Translations under genes and position numbers: made by a program
Part shown: positions 8,539 through 15,630 of the stretch, piece by piece
How the letters are laid out: each line of letters starts with the position of its first letter
Numbering within the stretch: the stretch's first letter is position 1
Notes under the pieces: generated by a model
Database searches by the model: none
What the model saw: the letters and a program-made list of their open reading frames with translations, nothing else
What the model was told of the DNA's origin: nothing
Virus record (IMG/VR): IMGVR_UViG_3300037427_002351
Span: 1-51,186 of that record
DNA length: 51,186 bases
From: a virus
Reading direction: 5' to 3' (one strand)

Positions 8539-8567
8539 AAGATACAAGCAATCAAACGGCTCGTCAA
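8539..8567 (-). promoter_or_regulatory. Putative sigma-70 promoter for portal-capsid genes
   Basis: On the minus strand TTGACG (8567-8562) is followed after 17 bp by TATCTT (8544-8539). The -35 box matches consensus at five of six bases and the -10 box at four of six. It lies in the 213-nt gap between terminase and portal, and a transcript starting near 8532 would begin with the tandem repeat and R1. This would allow head genes to be expressed separately from terminase. Confidence 0.4.
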
Positions 8568-8585
8568 GAAAAAGAATTCTTTACA

Positions 8586-10370
8586 CTAACTCTTTACATA
8601 GAACTCTGTACGTTGTGTTCTCGGCATTGGCATGGATGGAGTAGGGTCGAATGGATACATGTAACACATGTAGGCTGCAATTGCAAGGGACATTACCCTG
8701 TCATCGTGGCATCCATGTTGAGCCGCTTCTTTACCATCTTTATTAATAACAAAGGTCTGTAGTTCGTCTACAGTTTCTTTTGAAAAAATTTCTATCTGTC
8801 TCTCCCTGATCAATCTCCTGAGCAAGTCAAGTATTAACTTCCTAGTTTTTATATTAGTATTAAAACCCAGACGCTTCTTCTGCCTATTGCCACGCTCATC
8901 AAGGGCTTTCTCTATATACAGGTTTTCGTATGAATGGATAGAAGATAGGAACTTGAGGGTTAATAATCCATGATTATTATTTTCGACTGCTACTAGTGCC
9001 ATATTGTACCATGTCGCAATAGTTGTAATTACCCAAGCTAAAAGATCAGGGTCTATCCTAGTTGACCAAGTAGCACATTCCTCAAAGGTTTCAGCATCTA
9101 AGACTGTTATAACAGAGTAATCGGAGTCCCCGGTTTGGCTAAGTATTCCTTCTGAAACATCAACACCTATTCTATATTCTCTACCCAACTGTGGCGGATT
9201 AAATACAGCAAGCTCTCCGCCAGGATCTTTTTTCATAAAGTATCGCATCTGTTCCCTGCCATCCTTATATGCAAACCCATTTACTGGAACTTCAAATCTT
9301 TTAGGTGGGCTATCACGTTCACGCTCATCTGCATCGAACCACATCTGAGTTAAGTTTACAGAATCAAACGCACTTCTACCTGAAGCAACGAAAGCTTCTC
9401 TTGCAGTAGTAGGATATTCCTGGTGGAACACATTTAAATCTCCCTGACACTCTGGAGAGATTATCTTGTTCCTCCGCCACTTTAAGTGTTCAGGAGTAAT
9501 CTTGAAGAGTAACTCTCCCTCTGTTGTCTTATATGATGTCTCAACACCTAGTAAAGCTTTTTCTTCCTCTCCACCGAAAGCTGGGTTAGTGCCAAGAGAT
9601 TTTATAAAACTATCATCCTTCTTTTCATCTTCCGACAACTCAGTTTTGTATTCATCGAAAACAAACCAAGGGAAGAACACAGGTTTCAAACCAGAGTCAT
9701 CCTTCTCTGCTCGCCACCATTCTCTTTCAAAATAATTTCCAACTCCCTTAGCTGTACTCTCCAACCATATCTCTGTGCCATACCCCTGCATAACACAGTT
9801 CATTAAACCAGTCGCATACTCCTTAGCCCTACTGCCCCAACGTGCTACCTCTGAACAGTGGAGCATATCAATACCAGCACCTACAACCTCTGAACCTTCC
9901 ACTGTACTCATACCATAACGTGAGTTCAGTCCTTTGCCATCAACAGAACCCCATGTCAGTTCCTGTTTACCTGAATAGTGTGAGAGAGGTTTAATGAAAT
10001 CTGGATAGTTCTGTTCCATAACTTTTGTCATCTGGAACATCTCTGAGGTTGTATTCTTAGAATGTGTACAGATATGCACTAGCTGGTTGAACATAGTAGC
10101 TGCTCGCTTAAACATCCTGGCCTGAACATATGTAGAGATACCAAAACGTCTAGCCTTTAAAACAATTATCCTGACATGTCCTATATCTTCAAGCTGCTGC
10201 TGAGCTACTTCATGCAGAATCTTCTGCACACTGTTCATCTGGAAGGGGATTAGTTTCTTAGTACCCAACTCCTGTATCTTAAGGCAGTAATTAAAATAGG
10301 TATCGTGATCTTGCAACCTATCCATCAACTCCTGCATTGCTTCTTTGTTGGATTTCTTAGGAGCTAACAT
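8586..10370 (-). CDS. terL: Terminase large subunit
   Basis: This 594-residue protein is the packaging motor ATPase and headful or end-cutting nuclease. A Walker-A-like segment KARRFGIST is at residues 72-80, a Walker-B-like segment around DMLHCSEVARW at 168-178, and a coupling motif LESTA at about 203-207. The C-terminal RNase-H-like nuclease shows D404 in RIGVDVSEG, E463 in AVENNNHG and the final acidic pair in CHDDRVMSLAIA at about 556-557. Length is normal for the family. It abuts a 75-residue gene upstream, and a regulatory gap separates it from the portal downstream. Confidence 0.95.
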   Translation of the reverse strand: MLAPKKSNKEAMQELMDRLQDHDTYFNYCLKIQELGTKKLIPFQMNSVQKILHEVAQQQLEDIGHVRIIVLKARRFGISTYVQARMFKRAATMFNQLVHICTHSKNTTSEMFQMTKVMEQNYPDFIKPLSHYSGKQELTWGSVDGKGLNSRYGMSTVEGSEVVGAGIDMLHCSEVARWGSRAKEYATGLMNCVMQGYGTEIWLESTAKGVGNYFEREWWRAEKDDSGLKPVFFPWFVFDEYKTELSEDEKKDDSFIKSLGTNPAFGGEEEKALLGVETSYKTTEGELLFKITPEHLKWRRNKIISPECQGDLNVFHQEYPTTAREAFVASGRSAFDSVNLTQMWFDADERERDSPPKRFEVPVNGFAYKDGREQMRYFMKKDPGGELAVFNPPQLGREYRIGVDVSEGILSQTGDSDYSVITVLDAETFEECATWSTRIDPDLLAWVITTIATWYNMALVAVENNNHGLLTLKFLSSIHSYENLYIEKALDERGNRQKKRLGFNTNIKTRKLILDLLRRLIRERQIEIFSKETVDELQTFVINKDGKEAAQHGCHDDRVMSLAIAAYMCYMYPFDPTPSMPMPRTQRTEFYVKS

Positions 10371-10598
10371 TTATTTATCTGGAGCAATTGCCTTTGCATC
10401 ATTCATGTTTATACCTTTTGGTCGTGGTTTATGTACCAGATCCTTTAATCTATAATCTATAGACCTGACCATTGAGTGGTCTGCACCTGCCACCGCCCTA
10501 TCACGCTCATCTAAGAGAACTGCCTCTATGATAGTCTCCTTACTATGGGAAGCTATAGTTGACCATAACTTATCTAGCCTTTGAAATTGTTTCTCCAT
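10371..10598 (-). CDS. Small hypothetical protein upstream of terminase
   Basis: This 75-residue charged protein is predicted mostly helical, with no cysteines or membrane segment. It is packed between the HNH nuclease (1-nt overlap) and the large terminase (adjacent). I do not recognize a family. Proximity suggests a packaging accessory, by context only. Confidence 0.6.
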   Translation of the reverse strand: MEKQFQRLDKLWSTIASHSKETIIEAVLLDERDRAVAGADHSMVRSIDYRLKDLVHKPRPKGINMNDAKAIAPDK

Positions 10599-10999
10599 TA
10601 TCTAATCATTTGCATAAATTCCTTGAAAGGTATCTTACCTTTTTTTATATTACAACTGTTACAACATACTACAAGATTCTCATCAGATAGCTGTTCTTCT
10701 ACAGTATCTAAACTAGATAGAGGCTCCATATGATCAAGAACCCAGTCACCCTTAGCTGGCAATCTTATTCCACAATAGAAACAAGGAGCAGTTCCACGAT
10801 CCTGTTCCTGTGCTTTTATCCAGCATTTTATATATGTTGTCCTATTATATCCACCCTTCCTCTTCCTCTTCTTACCTGCAAGCTTATTTCTGTGGAATGC
10901 AGCTTTCTCCTTACAATTTCTACAACAATACTTCTGCACCGCTTGCCCATGAATATTAGGAGTGTAATCCTCTTTGCAATATTCGCAGGTTTTTATCAC
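10598..10999 (-). CDS. HNH endonuclease with zinc ribbon
   Basis: The 133-residue protein has an N-terminal zinc-binding stretch (C5-x2-C8 and C25, C26, C29) and a C-terminal HNH domain. The catalytic core is VLDHMEPLSS (D89, H90), then DENLVVCCNSCN with N108 and N117, and the structural CxxC pairs C73/C76 and C113/C116. HNH proteins next to terminase genes often assist DNA packaging cleavage in tailed phages. Alternatively this is a small free-standing homing-type nuclease. It starts with GTG overlapping the stop of the resolvase gene (GTGA). Confidence 0.85.
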   Translation of the reverse strand: MIKTCEYCKEDYTPNIHGQAVQKYCCRNCKEKAAFHRNKLAGKKRKRKGGYNRTTYIKCWIKAQEQDRGTAPCFYCGIRLPAKGDWVLDHMEPLSSLDTVEEQLSDENLVVCCNSCNIKKGKIPFKEFMQMIR

Positions 11000-11463
11000 T
11001 GAATTTTACTAAGATAACGTGCAATCAATATAGCATCTGCTATACCATGATCCTTCTTCCTAGTTAATTTTATATCAGGATATATCTGATTCACCTTCTG
11101 GATAGAAGATCCTTTCTCCTTTGGCATATCCCCAAGCATCAATTTCTTCCAAGATGGGGGGCGTATCAAGTAGTATGGCAAGCCCATGCCCACGCACAGA
11201 CCTCTCAGAAAGCCATAACTAGCCATATAACGACCACTTGACACGATCCCCTGGTTCGGCATCGTCTGTGATTTTTCTATACCAACTAATAAGTTCTCAT
11301 ACTTAGGTGAGAAACGAGAGAAAATATTATAAAGTTCTGGTTCATGTAATTCACGTTTCTTAGCAACTTCGATGATTGGCATGTCTTGGTAATGAATGAC
11401 CTGTAAATTCTTATCTAACACTGCCAGTGCTCCTGAAAAGCCCGGATCAATTCCCAAGTACAT
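10996..11463 (-). CDS. RuvC-like Holliday junction resolvase
   Basis: The 155-residue protein has the RNase-H-fold resolvase signature: LGIDPGFSGALAVLD at the N-terminus (D6), GIEKSQ with E63, and KKDHGIADAILIARYL near the end (D138, D143) for metal-dependent catalysis. I take the ATG at 11463 rather than an upstream in-frame TTG at 11469 because of the GGGG run placed six bases before it. It would resolve branched recombination and replication DNA before packaging, which fits its location between terminase subunits. The 5' end overlaps the zinc-finger gene by 17 nt. Confidence 0.85.
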   Translation of the reverse strand: MYLGIDPGFSGALAVLDKNLQVIHYQDMPIIEVAKKRELHEPELYNIFSRFSPKYENLLVGIEKSQTMPNQGIVSSGRYMASYGFLRGLCVGMGLPYYLIRPPSWKKLMLGDMPKEKGSSIQKVNQIYPDIKLTRKKDHGIADAILIARYLSKIQ

Positions 11464-12004
11464 CCTCAACCCCCCATATTCTCTGCAGCTCCGCCTGAAT
11501 CTTCTTCTCTTCTGACTCAGGTAGTTGCCAAGTTAGATCTGTTTGTATATCTACAGTAGGTATCTGATCTCCATATCTGGTAATAGTACCTCCTTTTTCA
11601 AGAAATTCTTCTACTGCAACCTTAAGCTCACGCCTCTCAGGGGTATCACAATTAACAAACTCGGCTGTAGTAACAACTCTCTCCCCAAATGTAGGAGACT
11701 GCCAACTAGGATGAAACCTTGCTGCAGGTTTAACCTTAGGTTGTTTAGCTGTTAAAGCACGTTTCTCTACCCTCCTTTTATTATATTCAACATGCCAACA
11801 ATGTATATCGCAATACTTCTGTCTACTAGTACGTGGCTCAAATCTTTTACCACAAGTATCACAATCAATAGGATCAAGTTTTATATTACCACGCTTAAGA
11901 GCAGCACGTTCTAGCTTATGATGGTAAGAACAACTCTCAGAACAAAAACGTGTCCTCCCTACTGGTAGGTCTTTCTTACATATAAAACAAACTGTTGAAC
12001 TCAT
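11447..12004 (-). CDS. Double zinc-finger protein
   Basis: The 185-residue protein has two similar zinc knuckles in its first 75 residues (C6-x2-C9 with CSESC, then CDTCGKRF with KYCDIHCW). A basic linker and a C-terminal region with EEFLEKGGTITRYGDQIP follow. That last motif recurs in small phage DNA-associated proteins as I recall. It may bind DNA or act as a late regulator; no enzyme motif is visible. It overlaps the downstream resolvase by 17 nt and the upstream gene by 4 nt. Confidence 0.7.
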   Translation of the reverse strand: MSSTVCFICKKDLPVGRTRFCSESCSYHHKLERAALKRGNIKLDPIDCDTCGKRFEPRTSRQKYCDIHCWHVEYNKRRVEKRALTAKQPKVKPAARFHPSWQSPTFGERVVTTAEFVNCDTPERRELKVAVEEFLEKGGTITRYGDQIPTVDIQTDLTWQLPESEEKKIQAELQRIWGVEDVLGN

Positions 12005-12240
12005 TTATCTTCAGCCTCCACCATAGTAAACATTGTACCTACATTATCTGCTAAATCCAGAAAGTAACTGTCAGCCTTTAAGTTTTCCCTTTCTGCATTA
12101 GCTAATAAGTCTGAATAAGGGACACCTGTCTTCCAGGCAGTTGCGGCAGACGCTAACATCAAAGCTAACAATGCCCGTGAATCCATGATCTGTTTCTGTT
12201 CAGCTTTAATTTCTCTCGCTGACTTTTTCCTTTTCGCCAT
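12001..12240 (-). CDS. Small helical protein downstream of the small terminase
   Basis: The preferred start is the ATG at 12240, which gives 79 residues and is preceded by a strong AAGGAGG site; a longer TTG start at 12267 is less likely. The N-terminus is very basic (MAKRKKSAREIKAEQKQ). The middle is Ala/Leu-rich (ALLALMLASAATAWKTG) and could be an amphipathic or membrane-associated helix, and the end is acidic. Function is unknown. It overlaps the small-terminase candidate by 35 nt. Confidence 0.65.
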   Translation of the reverse strand: MAKRKKSAREIKAEQKQIMDSRALLALMLASAATAWKTGVPYSDLLANAERENLKADSYFLDLADNVGTMFTMVEAEDK

Positions 12241-12823
12241 CTTCCTCCTTTGTAAATTCACCTTCAATTACATCCTCAATCTGAGGATTCATTTGGTGGT
12301 CAAGTTCCTTTAATGCATCCTCAACCCTAAATACATTCTCATTCTTCTGTTCTATATACTTATACTCATTCGGCATAGCAAGTGCAATCCTCTCACTCTT
12401 AATGATATCCATAACAGTTTTAGCTTTAGCTGTAAGCAAATCCACCTCACCTTTATCATTAGATAATAGAACCATCTCCTTCAGCCTATTCAACTCATCA
12501 AGATGCTGGTCAGATATAGTTGCACGATGATCCGCATACTTCTTAATCATCTTTGTATGTACGTTAGCCAGAGCAGCCTCTCTCTTTGAAGCATACTCCC
12601 AATCACCCTCACCTACATACTTCTGAAGAGTACTCCTCCAGATACCATACTTCTCTACTATCTGCCCCCTAGTAAGTAAGCCAGACTCATAGTCAACCTT
12701 AATAGCAGCCTTCATTACTGCCCTATGGTGTGCCTGCTCAGCCCTAGACCCTGTACTAACCTTAGTACTGTTCTTATTGCCCTGCTTCTTTACCTTAACC
12801 CTGCTACCTATTCCTTTAGCCAT
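12206..12823 (-). CDS. Putative terminase small subunit
   Basis: The 205-residue protein has a helix-turn-helix at about residues 45-72 (LLTRGQIVEKYGIWRSTLQKYV) followed by a long helical region with charged heptads and an acidic C-terminus. This is the architecture of small terminases, which bind the packaging site and hand DNA to the large subunit. It lies upstream of the large terminase in the same operon, although five genes intervene. A plain transcriptional regulator is the alternative. The ATG has a GAGGAG ribosome site. Confidence 0.7.
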   Translation of the reverse strand: MAKGIGSRVKVKKQGNKNSTKVSTGSRAEQAHHRAVMKAAIKVDYESGLLTRGQIVEKYGIWRSTLQKYVGEGDWEYASKREAALANVHTKMIKKYADHRATISDQHLDELNRLKEMVLLSNDKGEVDLLTAKAKTVMDIIKSERIALAMPNEYKYIEQKNENVFRVEDALKELDHQMNPQIEDVIEGEFTKEEDGEKEKVSERN

Positions 12824-13208
12824 TACTCCTCAGGGTTATCTTTTCACAAAATTTAATAGGGATATCAAAAAAATCTTCGCCAGAAGGATTCCGACTATTT
12901 GGTATGTTCTTTATATATTCATCTTTAAGGTTACTGCCATTCACCAAGACTGCCCGACTACAATCACTATTCAATACCCAGAATAATAACCTGTCAGACA
13001 GCCCCAGCAACGACCTCTTCCTTAAAGGAATATGGACTGTAGACCAATTAGGCCACTCTCCAGACCATCCAGGCTTAACCTCTACCTCGTGATGCTCCTT
13101 AACAGTAGCCTTTATATCAGCCTTGTAATCTTCAACGTCAGGTTCAAGTGTCAGCCCCTTATCTTCTAACCAACCCCTTACTGCGTCTTTTGCTTTCTGA
13201 TCAAACAT
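12816..13208 (-). CDS. Hypothetical protein with an E-x-K motif
   Basis: This 130-residue protein overlaps the small-terminase candidate by 8 nt. Its central part has D26-D30 carboxylates, then HEVEVKPGWSGEW, giving a D...E-x-K arrangement reminiscent of the PD-(D/E)XK nuclease core. A beta-strand-rich second half follows. The resemblance is weak and not proof of nuclease activity. It is the second gene of the leftward arm, so it should be made with the packaging genes. Confidence 0.6.
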   Translation of the reverse strand: MFDQKAKDAVRGWLEDKGLTLEPDVEDYKADIKATVKEHHEVEVKPGWSGEWPNWSTVHIPLRKRSLLGLSDRLLFWVLNSDCSRAVLVNGSNLKDEYIKNIPNSRNPSGEDFFDIPIKFCEKITLRSNG

Positions 13209-13231
13209 CCTGTACTGATCTGGAAAGAATA

Positions 13232-13486
13232 CTATAGCAACCCCCTGAATCCTTGGATTAGATCCTCAATAGGAATGCTACCACGTAAACCATCATCCAA
13301 ACGATCTACTTTGTGATGTTCCTTCTTGCTACCCTTCTCCATATTAGAGACTTCTCTGGATAACCTAGAATCAAACAACTTTACCTTTTCTACATATGAG
13401 ACTTTGTTGCTGTCCCAGTGAGATGGCTGATCTAAAAGTGCCACCCCAATGCTAATCATAGTAACCAATATTAATAACTGATACAT
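13232..13486 (-). CDS. Small membrane-anchored protein, first gene of the leftward arm
   Basis: This 84-residue protein begins with a hydrophobic segment (LLILVTMISIGVALL) that can act as a membrane anchor or signal peptide. A charged soluble tail rich in Lys, Glu and His follows. It is the first gene after the perfect leftward promoter, with a GGAGGAG ribosome site. A role at the host envelope, such as superinfection exclusion, is possible but unproven. Confidence 0.65.
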   Translation of the reverse strand: MYQLLILVTMISIGVALLDQPSHWDSNKVSYVEKVKLFDSRLSREVSNMEKGSKKEHHKVDRLDDGLRGSIPIEDLIQGFRGLL

Positions 13487-13535
13487 GCTCCTCCATTTAA
13501 GAGTGTAAAGAACAATTTACTATTTGGTTACCTAT

Positions 13536-13565
13536 ATTATAAATCAATCAAAAATTGGGTGTCAA
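13536..13565 (-). promoter_or_regulatory. Consensus sigma-70 promoter for the leftward (virion) arm
   Basis: On the minus strand TTGACA (13565-13560) and TATAAT (13541-13536) are both perfect matches to the host housekeeping sigma consensus, separated by 18 bp. Transcription would start near 13529 and reach the first leftward ATG at 13486 about 43 nt later. The lack of any phage RNA polymerase gene agrees with use of host polymerase. Confidence 0.75.
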
Positions 13566-13592
13566 GTATTTTTTTCACGGAATCTAAAATAA

Positions 13593-13701
13593 GGGGTGGG
13601 GGGTAAAAAAAAGAGGGGGGGTCAAAAATTGGAGAGGAGGTAGAAGAGAGAGGGACTCCAATATATATATACATGGGGGCGTGCGGTTGCCCCTGGGGGG
13701 G
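13593..13701 (+). other. G-run cluster in the divergent control region
   Basis: The plus strand carries runs of 4, 6 and 7 G between 13593 and 13621, and further runs of 5 G near 13675 and 7 G at 13695-13701, in an otherwise AT-rich genome. Splitting the 7-G run leaves four tracts of at least three G, so a G-quadruplex on the plus strand is possible. An (AT)-repeat follows at about 13661-13671. The gap 13487-13921 has no convincing gene; it holds the two promoters, this cluster and the early leader. Confidence 0.5.
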
Positions 13702-13799
13702 TCTTGCGTGATCACGGAAATCTTTTTATTTCTCTTCATCAATCATCAAATTTCCTGCAAATCCCTTCGTCTCAAATTTTCTGGATTTTCGTAAAATTT

Positions 13800-13808
13800 T
13801 GCTATACT
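13800..13808 (+). promoter_or_regulatory. Extended -10 promoter for the rightward (early) arm
   Basis: TGCTATACT is an extended -10 element (TG-n-TATACT, five of six matches in the hexamer). The -35 region is poor, as is usual for extended -10 promoters. Transcription would start near 13815 and give a leader of about 107 nt before the ATG at 13922. It is back to back with the leftward promoter. Confidence 0.5.
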
Positions 13809-13854
13809 GGAACCAGAAGTCAGGGAGATATACTCTCACGATTTCAGGCACATA

Positions 13855-13900
13855 CACGCAATCATGCGTGTGTGAGTCAGGGCAACTTTGCCCACACACA
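13855..13900 (+). promoter_or_regulatory. Structured 5' leader of the early transcript
   Basis: Two adjacent hairpins are visible: CACGCA (13855-13860) pairs with TGCGTG (13865-13870) across an ATCA loop, and GGGCAA pairs with TTGCCC in the 13880-13893 region, flanked by GTGTGTG and CACACAC that extend the stem. There is no T-run, so these are not terminators. They may stabilize the early mRNA or control ribosome access to the AGGAG site at 13911. Confidence 0.45.
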
Positions 13901-13921
13901 CCCATCACACAGGAGAACACG

Positions 13922-14251
13922 ATGGTACATAGCAACGAAAACGTAAACGTAGCGATCCTTCACGCACTCGAGCGCATTGAAGCGAAGCTTCAGGCAGATT
14001 CCCCGAAGGCGGAGAAGCATAACTTCATCACGAAGGTTCAAGCGAAGCTTAAGCCGAAGAAGAAGCAAGCGAAGAAGGCCGTTACGCATGAGCGTGTAGA
14101 GCTTCCCGAAGGCTGGAAAGAGATTCCTGGCCTTAACGCTATACGCACACAAGGTTATAACACTGCGAGAGCTGAACACCCTAAGAAGCCTTATGGCTTC
14201 TGGAACAGGGAAGGCTTATTGCGTGTGCAAGAGGCCATAGCTACTATGTAG
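13922..14251 (+). CDS. First early gene: basic 109-residue protein
   Basis: The start at 13922 (AGGAG six bases upstream) gives 109 residues; a longer frame from 13799 would begin before the leader and is rejected. The product is strongly basic, with a Lys-rich centre (KAKLKPKKKQAKKAV-like, about residues 40-57) and a C-terminal part with GFWNREGLLRVQEA. GC content is about 50 percent by hand count, higher than the surrounding genes, which suggests a different origin. It is the only gene between the early promoter and a strong terminator. It could therefore be the most abundant early protein, perhaps a host-takeover or antitermination factor. The function is inferred from position only. Confidence 0.75.
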   Translation: MVHSNENVNVAILHALERIEAKLQADSPKAEKHNFITKVQAKLKPKKKQAKKAVTHERVELPEGWKEIPGLNAIRTQGYNTARAEHPKKPYGFWNREGLLRVQEAIATM

Positions 14252-14258
14252 CCCCAGA

Positions 14259-14290
14259 CCCCTACTGCTTCGGTGGTAGGGGTTTTTTTT
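14259..14290 (+). terminator. Intrinsic terminator with UUCG loop
   Basis: CCCCTACTGC (14259-14268) pairs with GTGGTAGGGG (14273-14282), including two G-U pairs, across a TTCG loop in the stable cUUCGg form. Eight T follow at 14283-14290. This is a textbook Rho-independent terminator placed directly after the first early gene. Confidence 0.9.
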
Positions 14291-14295
14291 ATGTC

Positions 14296-14371
14296 TACTG
14301 TAAGGCTTGCGTAAAGCATTACGTTACAGTATCCCCTGATCGCTTGGCACAACGTGTGTTACAGGGATCAG
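14296..14371 (+). promoter_or_regulatory. Hairpins between the terminator and the next gene
   Basis: TACTGTAA (14296-14303) pairs with TTACAGTA (14324-14331) with an inner GCTT/AAGC stem. CTGATC (14336-14341) pairs with GATCAG (14366-14371). They follow the terminator and precede the ribosome site AAGGAG of the gene at 14402. Possible roles are an antitermination signal or mRNA processing; the sequence does not decide. Confidence 0.4.
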
Positions 14372-14401
14372 TCTCACTAACCCAAACATAAGGAGAATGG
14401 T

Positions 14402-14494
14402 ATGCAAATAGTGCAAAACATAATCAACCTAGCGATAGTCGTTTTAGGTGCAGTAATCGTGTTAAGGCTAACCTACATTATGGTGAGCATATGA
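14402..14494 (+). CDS. 30-residue single-span membrane peptide
   Basis: ATG at 14402 follows an AAGGAG site and encodes a 30-residue peptide, most of which is one hydrophobic helix (IINLAIVVLGAVIVLRLTYI). The stop overlaps the next ATG as ATGA. Such micro-membrane proteins in phages can modulate host envelope proteins; no specific role can be assigned. Confidence 0.55.
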   Translation: MQIVQNIINLAIVVLGAVIVLRLTYIMVSI

Positions 14495-14640
14495 TTAAGT
14501 ACGAACCTGAACTAGACCTGAGCAAGGTCTATAGCAATAGCGTAAACGATGACGAGTCTAGCATATTAACCTTTGCTCGTGATCTCTACATGGTAGCAAC
14601 ATTCTTGGGCGTTGCTTACCTAGTAATCATTAACATTTAA
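14491..14640 (+). CDS. 49-residue protein with C-terminal membrane helix
   Basis: The frame overlaps the previous stop by 4 nt (ATGA). The first 30 residues are charged and the last 18 (MVATFLGVAYLVIINI) are hydrophobic, suggesting a tail-anchored protein. It is probably co-translated with the 30-residue membrane peptide before it. Function is unknown. Confidence 0.55.
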   Translation: MIKYEPELDLSKVYSNSVNDDESSILTFARDLYMVATFLGVAYLVIINI

Positions 14641-14653
14641 TGAAGGAGGATGT

Positions 14654-14866
14654 ATGAACGATGAGTTAGCTGAATTGAGAGAGGTTCAGAAAAAAGCAGA
14701 AGTTAGGAGTGAAACCCGTAACCTTGAAGCAATCTCAAATGTATGGGGACTTGCGATATGGTTAGAAGAGAAAGGTGTCATGCCATATGATGCTGGTAAT
14801 CTTCTTAAAGAGTTGCAACTTCTCAAAGATGCTTACTTACTAAAACCTAACAAGGAGAATATATGA
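14654..14866 (+). CDS. Small early protein ending PNKENI
   Basis: This 70-residue helical, charged protein starts at an ATG after GAAGGAGG. Its final codons (CCT AAC AAG GAG AAT ATA TGA) contain the ribosome site for the next gene, whose ATG overlaps the TGA. The following gene ends with the same six residues and the same DNA. The product has no recognized family. Confidence 0.65.
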   Translation: MNDELAELREVQKKAEVRSETRNLEAISNVWGLAIWLEEKGVMPYDAGNLLKELQLLKDAYLLKPNKENI

Positions 14867-15084
14867 CTGAATTCGATCCGACTTTACCACCTCTAGATAG
14901 GGTGTCTGTCGTAAAGTGTGAGGATTGCCATGCAGAACTAGCTAAGTTAGCATGGAAGAACTTTGGTTACACTAGTTCTTTTGATTGCTGGATTTCAGCT
15001 AATAATGCTGAGATAGCAATCCAAGATGCTCACGAAATGGCATGCCCAATGTGGAGTGATAACCCTAACAAGGAGAATATATGA
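14863..15084 (+). CDS. Small early protein ending NPNKENI
   Basis: This 73-residue acidic protein has one CxxC pair (CEDC, residues 19-22) and a lone later Cys, so a complete zinc site is doubtful. It overlaps both neighbours by 4 nt. Its 3' end repeats the 21-nt junction found at the end of the preceding gene. The function is unknown; it is an accessory early gene. Confidence 0.65.
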   Translation: MTEFDPTLPPLDRVSVVKCEDCHAELAKLAWKNFGYTSSFDCWISANNAEIAIQDAHEMACPMWSDNPNKENI

Positions 15085-15359
15085 AGTGGAAAAATATAGA
15101 TAAAACAGGAGTAGAGTATAAGATAGGCAAGGAGATGACTAGTATCCTTAGGGATATAAAGTCTGATCTCCAGATGTATGATACCTGTGGTAATACTTTG
15201 TTCGGTGAGGAAGCTGAGCAAAAACTTCAATGGGAATTAGGTAAGGTTGAAGGGATCAAACTTGCCTTACGTTACTTGCTTGATGAAAAGGGAGTTGACT
15301 ATGACAGGTTTGCTTCCCAGCTTAAACCTGGCCCAATGCCTAAGAGGTTCATCAATTAG
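15081..15359 (+). CDS. Small early protein
   Basis: The 92-residue protein is soluble and mixed in charge, with a helical middle (EEAEQKLQWELGKVEGIKLALRYLLDEKGVDYDRF) that resembles small phage proteins of unknown function. It overlaps the previous stop as ATGA and is the last gene before a 364-nt structured gap. Confidence 0.65.
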   Translation: MKWKNIDKTGVEYKIGKEMTSILRDIKSDLQMYDTCGNTLFGEEAEQKLQWELGKVEGIKLALRYLLDEKGVDYDRFASQLKPGPMPKRFIN

Positions 15360-15376
15360 TTAAGTGCAAGCCTAGT

Positions 15377-15630
15377 ATGGTACTGTGTTTCAGCAGATCG
15401 AGGTGCAGTACCATGTCAAACATATCCTACCTAACCTACTGATATCGTTGTTCCACCCTATGTGCAACGACTATTATTACTTTTATATATTTATATTATT
15501 TATTAAAAATAAATAATAATAATATTATTACCTCCCTAAGAACAACAATATCCCTTAGAACATAGCTGGATTGGAATGACATATATTCTCTAGGTGTTTG
15601 TACCTATTGATGTACTTCCTTTCAATCTAG
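15377..15630 (+). promoter_or_regulatory. Multi-hairpin structured region upstream of the 15724 gene
   Basis: Within the 364-nt gene-free gap (15360-15723) several perfect or wobble-paired stems are visible. ATGGTACTG (15377) pairs with CAGTACCAT (15416). TCGTTG (15445) pairs with CAACGA (15465). An 11-bp stem, 15566-15576 with 15620-15630, has two G-U pairs and encloses a TAGGT/ACCTA hairpin. The G-U pairs favour RNA from the plus strand, matching transcription. It may be a regulatory leader or a small RNA; no T-run terminator is present. Confidence 0.5.
15471..15538. other. Very AT-rich stretch with an 11-bp all-AT palindrome
   Basis: Nearly every base from 15471 to 15530 is A or T. TATTATTTATT (15494-15504) is an exact inverted repeat of AATAAATAATA (15508-15518) with an AAA loop. 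Easily melted sequence of this kind is typical of origins or promoters. No gene fits here. Confidence 0.45.

Noticed and set aside
12241-12267. TTG start giving a longer N-terminus to the gene ending at 12001
   Set aside because: The ATG at 12240 has an AAGGAGG ribosome site directly upstream and gives a typical basic start; the TTG lies deep in the small-terminase frame.
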